Assembly: GCF_945859685.1 (NCBI RefSeq)
Contig: NC_079149.1
Location: forward strand, 116,409,575 to 116,473,574
From: Eupeodes corollae
Taxonomy: Eukaryota; Arthropoda; Insecta; Diptera; Syrphidae
DNA length: 64,000 nt
Direction of reading: 5' to 3'
Below are positions 40,833 through 54,261 of the stretch, piece by piece. The position numbers were made by a program, and so were the translations under genes. Each line of letters begins with the position of its first letter. The first letter of the stretch is position 1. A model generated the notes under the pieces. The model did not search any database. It was given only the letters and a program-made list of their open reading frames with translations, and was not told the origin of the DNA.

Positions 40833-43800
40833 AAAAAAAACGTTTTAAAGAACGTTTATTGGCTTTTCTTGTGAGTTAATAGATTTCGCAATGGTAAACA
40901 GCTTACAATTCGATTGTAGTTAAGTTTGACTCACAATTTTTCTTATCTTTTACAAAATGAAATCAAATAGATAGTGAATCTGGCTTAAAAAGCTTTAGAA
41001 ACCTTATTCCTACTTTTAATGAAACTAAAACTATTTTCGAAATATTGTTCATAAAATGAACAGCCGTCAAGCCACCAGGCCTTATTGAAAAGATGAGTTT
41101 ACTCTAAGCCAACAAATAATTCAGTGTATGCCATAAAATTCTGCTATTTATTTAACACGTATACGAAGTTCTTTAATATTTCATTAAAAATTGTTAATGA
41201 TATATCTTTGAAATAAAATGGATTTAATTTAATACATGACTTATTTTCTCTTGTACTTATTTAATCTGAAACTTTTTAAAATTATGTAGAATAATACTAT
41301 TTTGTTAAAGAATTACACAAAGTATTTACACTCAAGAATGAAAACATAGTTACCATTCATATAATTGTATCCTTTATTAAAAGTTATTCAAACAACGAAA
41401 AACCGACACTTAGATTTGAGCATAATATCCTTAGTAACATTTTTCAGTTGTTTTTTTTTGTTGGAGTTTTTGGTGTTATAGCAACTGAATGTTAACGATA
41501 ACAATAATTTAGTTACGGTAGTATAATTGCTTTCCCTTATTATATGGATGAGTAGGGAAACTTTGTCCTTCTGTGAACTAATACAATATAACACCATTTC
41601 CAGTACTTTTTAAATTTTCAATAATAAAATAAAATGCAAGAAGATGTCGAATGTCCTTGCTCATTGCTATTACATTATGATTTATATTTAAAACCTCAAT
41701 TATTTTAATGTTAAAGTTTAAAAGGGAATTTTCAAAATCCTAGAATTTGTCAATAAAAGTAAAAACGACAAAATAAGTTTAAAACCTTAACCACCATCGA
41801 CAGTCTCTGTTCTTAGAAAATATGAAAAAGTGCTTATCAAATTAAAAGTTCAAATACAGTTTACAATTTCTGGTATAGCTCGCACATTGGAATGGTTGAC
41901 AGTTGTAAATTATGAGAACATTCTTTTTCACGGTCCGATGTAATGCCAAGTTTCTTTTTAAAAAATTCATAAAATGAGTATAGACCGACATTATATCTTA
42001 AATAAATTAAATTTCAAGATCAATTTTAAATTTCTATTATTGTGTTTTCTCAATTTAACTATTTTTTTACATGGGACCAATATTCAGCCCATAGACGAAA
42101 CAAAACTATGGTTAGCATAATTTGAGTGGACACTAATAATTGTGTTGTTTCTAAAACGTAGGTGGGTAGGGAGGTACAACAAATTTTGAAAACATTGTAA
42201 GCATTTGACTTGGTATTAAGGACCCGTGTTTATTCATACCTACATTTGCTTGGGTTAGGTAAGTGTGGTTTCTAGTTTGGTATAATGAAATTAGATTAAC
42301 CAAGATAAAACTTGTCCTTTAGGGATCAAAAAATGGGTATAACAATGTAAACTTATGTTAAGTGGAAAAGGTATGTAAACATAAAAAAAAACCCACATCC
42401 TACAATCAACTTGATTATGTACAAATTATTTCCGGTGCAATGTAGGGTTATTAATGTACATACGTTTGAAAACAAACTTTCTAAAAGGTTTAGATGAATT
42501 TCTTCTGTCCCTTTTAAGTGTTTCCAAAACTCTTCAAAAGATTAAAAATTCAAATTTTACGTAAATTTCAGCACATCCTTAAGTTAATGACAACACCTAG
42601 ACATACTGATATACAGAAACTCTGTTATTAAAGTTCATTAAGTTTATTTTAAACCCGATACATTTTCCTTTTTTTTTTTGCAAACCTTGATGGAAGCTAT
42701 TTAGACGGTCAGAAGGATAATGAAACACATCTTTTTTTCTTTATTATAGTCATTTGCACCACTTTCAAGAATAATATTTTCTGTTTATTCCTTTTCTTAC
42801 GTCCAAAGCGAACCACAAAGCCAAAAATGTTATAGTTTGAAGGTTCTCAGTTTTCACCATCATCGCCATCGTCATTCCCAACAAACAGATTTATGTGAGA
42901 CAATAATAATTTTCTTATATCTAGAAAATATAATAAAAACAAAACTTCTGCACTCATTCATTTCATTTCATCCGTTTGTTAGCCAAAACATCCTCAAAAT
43001 ATTGTAGGATCTTATAGTTAGATAGGTATATTTAAGGATTAGTTGATTCTGGCTGAATTAAAGCTTCAAACCATCATCAGACTTAAGAGTAACATTGAAG
43101 TGGCAGTGGTGCCATCACATCGGATCGCATTCGTTGTGAACGCTAGTGAACGGATTACACAATTTGCACAAAGTGGATTGTCTCGTTATTCATGAAAATT
43201 GTTTAATTTATCTTTTCGTCTACCCGCGTTTGTCCTTCCATTAGAGTTTGTAGTTTATAGTTGTACTCAGTGTTGTATTATATGGATAGGTATATCTTTA
43301 GGATAGCACCACCGATGCGCTGTAATATACATAACTACAGTAAGAAGCTAAAGAAAAGACTGCAAATTTTGCAAGATTTATGCTGTGTACAAAGCTCTGA
43401 TGTATAGAGAAGGCTTTTCTTTTTCTTTTGCTCTTTTTTGTGTGTATTTTTGAGGTTAAAGAAGAAAATACTACAACTGCTGCTACTCGTTCTTTGCTTG
43501 ATGATGCTGTCACCCAAAAGGCAAATATAACTAAAAAGAGGAAGCATGTTTCCAACCTTAAAGGCAAATATACAAACACAAAAGCTCAACCGCACAACAA
43601 TAGGCAGAAAAGTTCGTTCTATCTGGGGTTTATTGTGTACTTGACATTATCTTGTTCTCTCTCTTTCTCTCTCCCTCTTTCTCTTTATGCATATATTTCA
43701 CCCACTGATGTGCTCTTGAAAACTTCCACGGTACCAGTCGACTTGGAAGTTGGAAGGCAGTCGAGGCAGGCACACTTTAGTACTGGTTCTGTCAGTGTTG

Positions 43801-46042
43801 ATGCCTCTATCGTGTTTATTCTATTTTGGTCCCTTTCATCTTTTTTTACAAGTTTTTTTTGCGTTGTGTTGGATTTGGTTGAGGTTTATTTGTGCCACTA
43901 ATGACTCCTTGAGTAAGGGAAGGACATAAAGTTGAACATTCTTCCTGAGACGACATGATGTTTTACAAAATTCAAAAGATACACAAGAGCAAATCTAGCG
44001 CAAGGCGGGCTGCAGTAACATTCAATAACTTTATTTTTTTTTTGTTTAATTTTATTTTTTCGTAATACCTATCCGTCTCTTCTTCTTCGTCTTCTTTTCT
44101 ATGTGGACGTTCATGGTCTTCATTCTGCTGGATTGAAGGACTTAAGGTTTAGGTGTTACATAGTGCCACACGATTAACCAGAACTTTCCCACTCTATAGG
44201 TTTTTTTTCTATACTTACACTATGTTTTTTGTTCCTGCAAAGGATATTGACTGAATTAATTTCACATCGTTGGCTTTGTCATCCCAAACTGAGATTACCG
44301 TTATCAACAACTACTTTGAAGAAGATGTGTTTACAACTTTGCTTGGGGTAAACAATACACGCCACTTCTCGTTGCCGTCCCTCCCAAAGGACGACTTACT
44401 TCTCATTTCATAGTCACCTAATACCTACCTACCTACTGCCTCCTTTTTGGATATTTGTATGTATAGATTCCCTCTTGTCCTTGATGGTGTATCTCTGTCA
44501 TCGACATTTTAATAGACATAATGTCTGATGGTGTGATAAGATAGGATATTCCAGGCAAGGATATTCTATGATGGCTATGATGGCGAGCTGTATATACGGT
44601 GTACGGTGTTCTTAGTATATACATGGAAATCCCTAAGAGAATTGAATGGCACGGAAATTGTTTTAGATGCGAAAGTAATATAATACGTAAATGTGACACC
44701 CAAGAGAAACACGAGAATAAGGGAGACACGAAGTGATAGAGAGAGAGAGAAAGAGATGTGAGTGAAAATTGAATATTGACTGATGTTGGGTGATTGATGG
44801 CAGTGATTGAAGGATAATATTCACATTAAAAATCATTTGTCAAACAATTGCTTAATGGTGAGTTAAGTGCTACAAGAGAGAAATTATTTACCGTAGAGAC
44901 CTCCTTCGGTGTGTCATACTAATTTTTTATTTTCATGCTTTGTTTGCTTAAAAGAGTATAGGTACATTTTTTCACAGGCACTTTTATTTGTTGAAAAATA
45001 AAAAAAATGAAATGAAGTAGGTTATAAGTCAATATTAAGGAGGGTCGTACATTAATCTGATAAAGGATGATTTGTGAACAGTCTGTTTATTAATAGTATG
45101 TTTAATCTATGTATACAAAGCTATATAACTAATTGATTCTTAGTTTGTTTAATAAGATTAAAAGTATTTGTGTACATATTTTGTTTTATATTAAGTGTAC
45201 AATTTAATGATTTATTTATAAACTTAATATGGCAGAGAATCAGTTCGAGGATTAAGAAAAAAGGAAAAATTTAGGGCGGAAATGCCAATGGGAAAGACAG
45301 ATCGTGGCAAGGCTTTGTACGTTCCCGTAGTACGATTAAATAATACATCTCTGTACCCTTCAGTACGTTTAATGTAGTCGTTATTTGACTTAAGATTCAT
45401 TTCTTTTTAGTTGATGGAAAAAGAAATACACATTGTTTCGGCTTATTGTTAACGTGACTCTAATCCAAAGATAAAATTGATTTTGATGCCATGGAGTATA
45501 CAAGTTGTATTGTCTTTGAAGACCTCTGTGATTTTTTTCGTACTGACGTATACCTGCAACTTTAAAAAAAAAAAAACCATTGGAACCAGTCTTACCTTTC
45601 TCTCACCTTTTTTGAATCACTCATGAAAAATAAAAAACAAAAAAAAGGAGTGGTGCACGCATTACCGCGCATTTTAGTTTCATTCAATAATTATTCAATC
45701 AATACGTGAACTTGACGATGATAGTGCGGCTAAAATTGATCACAATGAAATATTATTCGTTATCGTTAAGATGGCAGTTCAAAATCAACACTAAAAAGTG
45801 GCTTTTTCCGGATGCATTGGACAGTCTTAGATTTCGCTAGGATTGATTTCGAACTGAATTCGACAATTTTCTTTGTGTTAGAACTACTTATTTTTATTTA
45901 TTTTTGTAACTGTTCCAAAGCTCATTCACAGAAAGCAAATCTTGATATTCGTTTGTTTACTTTCAGGTCTTGGATTCTAAGAAACGTCATGATACTGATC
46001 CAAAACACATTTAATAATTTGTTAACGAAGGTTAAACATAGA
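40833..46042. other. Non-coding stretch, no gene seen
   Basis: Presumed intronic DNA. A less AT-rich zone lies at 42860-44720 with pyrimidine and GA runs (GA near 44738-44750). TTTACTTTCAG at about 45955-45965 is a good acceptor-like string, but no coding frame or donor of quality follows it. Confidence 0.5.
43648..43686. repeat. CT-rich pyrimidine tract
   Basis: A CTCTCTCTTTCTCTCTCCCT-type low-complexity tract. It lies inside a 157-codon open frame (43428-43901 +) that has no recognisable domain and overlaps equally long frames on the other strand. Confidence 0.7.
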
Positions 46043-46914
46043 TAAAAAAAATAGGCTTGGATGCGACCCACACTGTCTCCCATCCCGTCTGTCGATTTGT
46101 CTTGCTTAAAAGATTGTCTATATGTACTCGTATTTTTACCAAATTTGCGTACTATTTTATGTAGATTTTATTTTTTGTGAAAAAACACACTGTTGGATTT
46201 GTACATAAAAATTACTGAATATCGAAAACAATATTTTCTGTGAAATAAAATAAGTTTGAAGCAAATATTTTTAATTTTTGAAATGCCATTTGAGTCAAAA
46301 GTAAATTTTTAACAAGTTTTAGTATTGTTTTTTTTAATTCAATTTTAAATTTTTTTCCAAATTTTATCAGACGTCAAAAACATTATTCTTCGTTGCACAA
46401 AATTGTTTTGGAGATGAAATCATATTTTAGTCGTAACATTTTGGAGGTGACAAATTTTTTTTCATTTTTTTTAATTTATAAGAAAAACCGGATTTTTTTT
46501 CAAAAAACATACTTCTTTGATATCACGTTACAATATATTGTATAAAATTTAATTCAAGTCTCTAGCATTTTTGGTTCGTAAGATATTTAGGGTTAACGAA
46601 AATATTCACCTTTTTCTCAAATTGCTATTGTAAAAAAACACCCACGCAATTTTCTTGAAAGCTCTTTTGCATCTTTCTGCCTTTTTATCTGTATAACGAA
46701 ATTTATTTGAAATCGATATCTCTTCTGGTTCTTGAGCTATGGCCGACGAAAAAAACGTAGCGAACGTACGAACGTCCGTACACACGCACGCACAGACATT
46801 TTGTTTTTAAAAAATCTTTTATTTCGACTCTAGGGACCTTGAAACGTCGTGAAATATCAAAATTTTCAACTTGACAAATCCGACCCATTACAATAATTTC
46901 CTATGGGAAGTTAA
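46043..46914 (-). repeat. Modular dispersed repeat, copy H (full structure)
   Basis: A 0.87-kb minus-strand copy. On + it reads tail (GGATGCGACCCACACTG, CATCCCGTCTGTCG), body, then head (GAACGTACGAACGTCCGTAC, CCCATTACAATAATTTCC), ending at TTAA 46911-46914. It is directly followed by copy I. Confidence 0.85.
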
Positions 46915-46920
46915 AAATTA

Positions 46921-47993
46921 AAATTACCAACAATATTTCTTATATAATGAAATAGTTTAATTTGAAAATAGTTTTATTAAATAGATTTTTAGTCGAAAAC
47001 GAATTGTTACCAATTTTTGTAGCATTTGTTAAATTTTTACATATTGGATGAATGAAATCAATTTTAGAGGTATTAAAAACCAAATTGCGTACTATTTTTT
47101 GTAAATTTATTTTTTTTTTGTATGAAAAACGGACTGTTGGATTTTTTAAATACAAACTACTGAATATCGAAAACAATATTTTCTGTGAAATAAAAATAGG
47201 ATTAAGGACAATACTTTTAATTTTTGATAAGCTATTTGAGCCGAAAACCAATTTTTAAAATTTTTTATTAATTTGTTTGGTTAGATTTTTGTGTTTTGTA
47301 AAAAAAATTATAAATTAAATTTTTGTCAAAATGTTTCCGAATGTTGAAAACAATATTTCCTTTAAAATTTTTTTAATAAGTTTAAAACCATTATATATGT
47401 TTATTCATTTGAGTCGAAATTCAATTTTTACCAACTGTGAGAATTGCTTTTTTAGGTTTTTATTTTTTACATATAAAAAAAACTGTCAATCCGATTTTTC
47501 TAAAAAATTTTTGGAGATGAAGTCATATTTTATTCGTAAAATTTTTGAGTTGACAAATTTTTTTTCGATTTTTTTAATTTATAAAAAACCGTCAATTGGA
47601 ATTTCTTAAAAAATATGCTGGTTAGGTATCACGTTACAATGTACAATACAAAATTTAATTCAAGTTTAGCGTCAATGGTTCGTGAGATATTTATAGGGTT
47701 TACCAAAATTTTCACTTTTTTTAAACTGCTATGGTACAAAAACCACATACACAATTTTCTTGAAAGCCAATTTTACATCTTTCTGCTTTATTATTCTTGA
47801 GCTATGGACGACAAAAAAAAACGTCGCGAACGTATACGGAGATACGGACGTACGAACATGCGTAGACACGCACGCACAAAAACTTTCTGCTAATCTTTTA
47901 TTTCGACTCTAGGGGCCTTGAAACGTCGAGAAAGGTCAAAATTTTCAATTTGACAAATCGGACCCATTACAATAACTTCCTATGGGAAGTTAA
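46921..47993 (-). repeat. Modular dispersed repeat, copy I (tail missing)
   Basis: A 1.07-kb minus-strand copy in head-to-tail tandem with copy H. Its head is complete (ends AACTTCCTATGGGAAGTTAA at 47993) and its body has several units, but it stops at TAAGAAATATTGTTGGTAAT without the terminal tail. The missing tail is not found left of copy H, so H is not a simple nested insertion. Confidence 0.8.
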
Positions 47994-50439
47994 TATACAT
48001 CAAAATATATTTTTAATAATACGTACGTATACACCTCAGTGCACCATATTGGTTTCCGTGCTTTAGCTTAGTTTTTATTAATTTTTTGTCCAATTTTATA
48101 TGTCACGAGAAAATAATTGTTTCAAACCACACTGATAATTTTCCACTAGTATCCTTTTAAATGGAAACTCTTTATATGTATTTGGTCATTCAATTCGTAG
48201 ATTCAAGTTGATTGTACTTGATAACATGTTGTGTGTATTTTATTTAGTTTCACTTTCAGAACTGGGTAATGAATGTCCCATTTTATAATAACCAAATTGT
48301 CAATTGACTTAAAAATTGGCTTATTTAAATGTATTCGAGAGTCAAAACAAGTTTAAATTTTTTGAAAGTTTTTTATTAAATTTTTTACAATAAAATAAAA
48401 TACCTTTAAATGAATATCCTGTTCCTTTTTTAAATTGGTTAAAAATCAGATCAAAGGCTGAAGTAAAATTCAACCATGATTTAGATCGAAACTAGACTGA
48501 GCATTTTAGATAGCTTTTTACAAAACCTTTAAAATAGTGTAGTTTGATCAAAAACGTTTTGAACATTTCTGAAAGTCCATATTTCACCCAAGGCAAGGAT
48601 TTTTATTACAGTACAATGAACTCATATTATTGATAGCTATAAAATGTGAGACAAGTTAGATACAAGTTTTTAGTTTTATTGATGTATTTCTTTTTCAATA
48701 CTCTATTTTGACTATCTTATTTTTTATGTTAAACTTATGTCACAATCGTTTTTTTTTTCTTTTCGTATCTGCTTTTTAATTTTATCACATTAATAAAAAA
48801 ATAACAGATTGTCAAAAATTGTACACCCCTTTCGATCACTTATCAACAAAAACTCATAACGTCAGACTATATTTAAATAAATCATTTCATGTTATCCTTA
48901 TCCTTCTATTTTTAATACAATAAAAACAACAAAATAAATATAAATAAACATTAATTTTTTTTTCGTCTCAATTAACCTTATTATTGGTTTTAGTTTGACA
49001 TTTATTGCTACAATTATTGCGACTCCAAGCTTAATACAAATCAATGTTTTCAATTCTACACGCCTAATAAAATTCCTTATACCTACCCAAATTAATTATA
49101 CAAGTATATGTATGAGTACCTAATTTTTCCTCGAATTCGAATAACAATAATAAACTTAATGAAAAGCAATAGCAATAAGTACTCTTCTACCGCCTAACAG
49201 GAAGTAATTAAAATCCCATATTTTCCATTCCTCCATCACATCATAACACAAGCAGAGAGTGGTTCTTGGTTTTAGCTAATCAGCTTCTTGGCAAAATTCT
49301 ACCTTGTAGCCGGCATAAAGTTGTATAATGTTCTTCCTTTACATACAGAGCCCCGCGCGTGGCTCGCAAAAGCCATGAAACAAACCAACATCAGAATCAT
49401 ATTATAAAAGCTTTTTTTTTGCAAAACATTTCGCATAGCGACACTCGCTTTATGTAATGTTAGCGTTTTTAATCGCGCACCCTTCGTATTAATTGCGCAC
49501 TGTTGAACGCTTTTTTTACTTTTTTCATCGCATTCCAGCGCGAGTCATCGTCACTTGTTCATATCGTAGTCGTAGAAGTCAGAGTCGTTGCTCGTTTGTT
49601 GGTGGCGTTTTTATGAGGGTATTATATGCTGTGTAGTGTGTAGCCACCTACCTAGTCCATAATTTGTAGCAACTGGCACGATTTGATATAACTATAAGCC
49701 CAGGCTCAGGCCTTTCTTTCTTTTGTTAAGCTCCATATACAAACATTTGTATACCACTTTTTGCTCCTGATGTTTGTATAAATGAATGTAGAAGGCATAG
49801 TTGGGTGGAATGAGAGACTCTAACTGGAAGCCAGTATGTTGCAATAAATTAACCATTTCCAATTGTTTGTAGAAGGCACCTTGTATATATTCAGGACGAT
49901 GTAATTTGTACTCACCTTACAAGTAAGTTAATATACCTGACCCCGATACACTTTACGCCTTCCTTGTCACCTTCCGGCATCCTTTCAAATGATGCATGAG
50001 AGATGGTGGCGAGTGGTACCTATGTACTATGCGATTGTGTGAAACAGGGTGTAGATATTTACAAGTGGAATAATTTGAAAGTTAAGGAGTTGTATACTGT
50101 AAAAATTATAATTTATGAAGACATAATTGACATAATAGGGTTGGATTGTAATAGTTATAGTTTCTGTAGGGAGCTGTTAATTTATCATTGAGGACTTCTA
50201 TTTGTTTTTTTGTTCAATTTATTGCTAAACGATATAACTCTTTAATCATTATCGGTTACATGACATAAGTTTTACGCTCTGATAATTGTTTTATGTGTCA
50301 ACTATGAAAATTTAAATAGCTTTAACTAGATCCATTAATGGTGGAAATTATTTGTATACGATAGAATACCTTAAATAATTTAAATCAAAGCTATTTTGAA
50401 TTAGAACTGGAACCTCGCGTTAATACGTTGACACTTTAT
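47994..50439. other. Non-coding stretch with a GC-richer island
   Basis: No exon seen. The island 49300-49640 holds CCCCGCGCGTGGCTCGC, AATCGCGCAC, AATTGCGCAC and CAGCGCGAGTCATCG in otherwise AT-rich DNA. It may be a cis-regulatory element; this is inference only. Confidence 0.5.
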
Positions 50440-51195
50440 ACACAAAACATGTCATTCATGATCATTTAGAGGAATAAATTTAAGCAATTTTGTATCATTA
50501 TACACAACTGCTTCATTTAAAAAAGGTTTAATAACTTGTATTTTTATATTTATTTGCTTTACATCTTCAGTAGAGAATGTCAGTCATGATCAGTCAAAAT
50601 TTGCAATTTTGATTGGTATGTCAACTCTCAAAAGTCAGATTCAAAGTTGACGGAAAAACTTTTAATAGTTATATATTGTCAGTGTAATTCTTGAATAAAT
50701 TTTGAAAATGCTATCTCTTAAAATTACTTTTATTTCTTACTATCCGTCATAGCAACAAATTATGTTTAGTAAACTTCAACTACTAAAATACTTTTAGGAT
50801 AATCGTTTTTAAGGTCTGTATTTTGAATACAAATTTTGAATAGAAAATGTCAGTCATCATAAGCATTCAACCCTTAGAAATAAATACATAGGTTTAATTT
50901 TTGTTTTAAATCTGCAATCGTATTAATTTCGTCTTCTATAAATCTTCAGTTAATACTGACAATCATGATCAGTCAAGTTCACAAAAATTATACTTCAAAT
51001 TTTTTACGACAAACTCCATGCGCATATTTTAAAAAAGGCTTTCAGATTTGTATTTCTTATATCAATCGTCAATAAAAACTGTCAGTCATGATCAGTCAAC
51101 TCGTAAATATAAATTAAACAAATTCTTATGATAAACGGCAATGTAACGGCAATGTACTGTATTTATAATATACATTGTCAGTAAAAGAATTAAGT
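50440..51195. repeat. Degenerate tandem repeat with a GTCAGTCATGATCAGTCAA core, period about 120 bp
   Basis: Full or variant cores occur at about 50451, 50579, 50678, 50849, 50957, 51081 and 51177 (mean step about 121 bases). The best cores are at 50579 and 51081. Flanking sequence is also related (TTGTATTTTTATAT before the core). Monomers are strongly diverged. Confidence 0.65.
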
Positions 51196-54052
51196 CATAA
51201 TTTCAATTTCACCATTTTTATTTTGGCACAAGTTCGTAATAATTCTACTTCCTAAAAAGGTCTTTGACTACCTTTTAAATAAACAAGAACAGTACGAGCC
51301 ATATAAATAATAAAATAAGGGTGTTCAAATGAGAAACCGAAATATTTTGTCCCTTATTATAAACCATAAGCAATTATGATTATGTTGCCGTAAGAATGGA
51401 GTGGAAGTTAGATCTTATATCACCCTGTTAAAATAAAATAACATTATAGCTCTTAACTTAACGCATACTATGTATGTATAGCCTTACTAAACATTATTAA
51501 TGCGTTTTTTTCGCCCTCAACTTACCACTAAATCTGTCTAAGAGATTAATCTCTTCCGTTCGATGGTCCTTCATACATATGCTATATAATGTATATAGAA
51601 AACCATCACTGATATAAAAGAGGCCCTCTAAATCGAGTGGTATACCCACATACACATCCATACAATTTCATTTCCTAACTGTATAACTGTGCATACAAAC
51701 AAAATACATAAAATAACTATGCGGTATGTGGATGTGGAGGTAGGTTTTGTTTACATGTGTCAGATCCTTGAAGGATTCTAGTGGTAAGCCACTCGACGGA
51801 ATCTCTCAATCGCCATATCTTACTTATATACACATACATAACATATAGTATAGAGCTCGCTCGAAATAACACTTTGTGCAAACAATTGGAAATTTATTGG
51901 TTGTGCTCACATTTATTTGCCCGACATTTTCATTGATTGCCACCCATTTCATTGATTCGTTTTTATATAATAAGTGAGGCGAGCTATAAACTAGATATAC
52001 ATTAAACCTACCTACTGTATAACTTTTCTATAGAAGTAGGAGGAATGCAGAGAGAGTGCGGAATTGTCGTTCTGTCACCCTGCTCTCTGACTCTATCCAA
52101 AAGACTTCCTCTTTTAACACTGATGGAGAATAACAGTGTGCAAACAAATAAATTGAAGTCGCATGAAACTACCGAACATCACAAAGGCTCTGGGGACTTT
52201 TGGTACGCGCGTTCTCGTCTTCGTCTTCGTCCACGTCCACTACGTTATTCGTTGTCGTGGTAATTTTATTATTGAACTATCAATCCTTTAAGGACATAAT
52301 AAAGTATATCCTTGGATTTTAAGCTTAATCAGAAGGTATATATACTTATACTGCATATAGCTACTTTATTAGTTTACATATACATTAATAAATACAAATG
52401 GGCCCGGGCCAAGCCACAGGATATATGTAAATATGTACTTAATTTAAACACATACTTGGCTATGGTACTAAAATGTCTTAGAAAGGTCAACAAACGATAG
52501 ATTTATGATTGTTGGTTCTGTTCTGCTGGATGACTGGAGGCCTGCTTCTATAAAGTTAGAGAGGATTAGAGTTTTGAAGAACTTTTAACCTTGAAGTGAG
52601 AGAGACATTTCAATTAAAGTATATTATAGGCTTGGAATATAAGTGGAACCATTGAATTGGATACTTTTTTCAAGAGTTTAATCCTTTAAATACCTTACGG
52701 ACTCTTTCTCCTATTTTCACTAGACTTTGTAATTATCAAACGACCGAGCAGACGGTATTTTTGTTGATTTCAAATACTTTCTATGTTCTGTAGTGTATAT
52801 GTACATATGATGTTGTGATGCAATTACCTATTCCATACAAATCTAATGTTATGGAACTTCACTTCTAAATTCTTTCTCCAATCTTTGATATTTTTCACTT
52901 GAATTAAGAACTTAAAACCATGCTTTAAAATAAAATAGGTAACCTAACGTAGAATTATAAATTGGTAACTCTTTATTCTGACAGCTGGTTTCACAGTTTT
53001 TTATTGATTTAAAGCTTGGGTTTGCAATTTACATTGTGAATTAAATCCAGGTATTGTTTGCAAATTATTTCAAATGGCCGAAGTATTGATTTTATTAAAT
53101 GACACCTTACATTTCTTTGACACGTAAGGCTATTTGTTTGGTCTTTTACTGAATCAATATAAGTGCAAATTGGAAAACCCTATTATTTTCTCGGTTGTAT
53201 ATTAAAAATGTTGTAGAATAAAAATGCAGAATTCACAAAAACGTCAAAATTAAAAAAAATGTTAGGTCCATGAAAAATATTGAAATTGAAAACTGATGCA
53301 AAAAAATCCAATGAAAAAATGCCAAACACTCAAAAATATTAAAAACTTTATCAACACGATGAAAAAAAAATTGATTTTAGGTCATCTTCAAGTTCGGAGA
53401 ACTTTAAATTTGAAAATTCATTACTTGATAGCTAAATTTGGAGCACAAAGCAACATTTTGTAAAGAATGAGATCTTTGAAAGAACACAAAATATTAATTT
53501 TGTGTGTTTGTTTTTTTAAAAGTGAAAACTCACCTGCATTAACTATTAGATTATTTTGAAAAATTTAAGATATTTGTATGGTTTTTTTTTACTAGGACAG
53601 AATTTTCAAAAACATAGCTTAGGTAATAATGTTTTCCACTAAAGAGGTATTAGAGAACTAAATTATCAAATATTAGGAGGCCTATATTTTCACAACATTA
53701 GAACATAACATACGCATCCCAATCCCAAGTATAATGATAAATTACAACATCTGACTATAACCAAGTCTTAACTTCCTTTGAAGTAACTACTTTTGAAGTT
53801 TAACCATAACATGTAGTTCTGGACCGTCCCCTTATATAACCATTGAACATATCCGGTAGAATGACCTTTATACCTACATTGCAATCCGATTACTTCTGTC
53901 TACCTTTTAATTTTCTCGAAATATCCACATAGCTACAACCAGATACTGATGGTACATTTATACTCCAAAAAAAGGAGAAATAAACTTTATTATAGAACTA
54001 CTGCCAGTTTACTTTTATTTTTATTTTCTATTTCCGTTTCTTTCTTTTGCAG
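51196..54052. other. Intronic DNA just upstream of the first Beat exon seen
   Basis: No further exon recognised. The 72-codon frame at 52045-52263 is triplet-rich near its end (CGTCTTCGTCTTCGTCC), lacks a donor and matches nothing known to me. The last 50 bases form a good pyrimidine tract before the acceptor at 54052. Confidence 0.55.
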
Positions 54053-54261
54053 ATTACACATACAGTTTGCGACTGGTCGAAGTACGGATACCAAACTACG
54101 TGGTAAAAGGATCTGATGCGCAACTTGAGTGCCTCTACGATTTGGACGGTGATGTACTGTATTCTGTGAAATGGTACAAGGATGGGAATGAATTCTATCG
54201 ATATGTACCAAGAGATATGCCACCATCACAGACATTCCTCCTGCCAGGTGTAATGGTTGAT
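54053..54261 (+). CDS. beat: Beaten path (Beat) family exon, first half of Ig domain 1 (partial gene)
   Basis: This internal coding exon encodes the N-terminal half of the first immunoglobulin V-type domain of a Beaten-path family protein. In flies these are secreted or membrane-linked neuronal proteins that act in motor-axon guidance and synaptic partner choice, with Side-family receptors as partners. Seen in the sequence: a pyrimidine-rich acceptor ending in TTTTGCAG at 54052, two bases completing a split codon (phase 1), then 69 codons, then the donor GTAAGT at 54262 (phase 0). Diagnostic stretches are the B-strand Cys in AQLECLYDLDGD, the C-strand Trp in LYSVKWYKDGNEFYRYVPR, and QTFLLPGV. 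The wording looks closest to the Drosophila Beat-III subgroup, but that is from memory and the paralogue is uncertain. The signal-peptide exon was not found in the window. An ORF reading on to 54285 simply enters the intron. Confidence 0.9.

Larger units (their letters stand above)
17305..54052 (+). other. Inferred long-intron segment upstream of the first Beat exon seen
   Basis: If the recursive site near 17.3 kb belongs to the Beat transcript, the DNA from there to the acceptor at 54052 is one intronic segment of about 36.7 kb. No coding exon with splice sites, a signal peptide or a recognised domain was found inside it. It contains several modular repeats, mariner relics and a GTCAGTCATGATCAGTCAA array, listed separately. 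A missed small 5' UTR or signal-peptide exon cannot be excluded, because such exons are hard to see by eye. Confidence 0.45.

Noticed and set aside
43428..43901. 157-codon plus-strand open frame, the longest outside BEL
   Set aside because: Low-complexity, partly made of a CT microsatellite (SCSLSFSLPLSL), with no domain. Similar-length frames overlap it on the minus strand.
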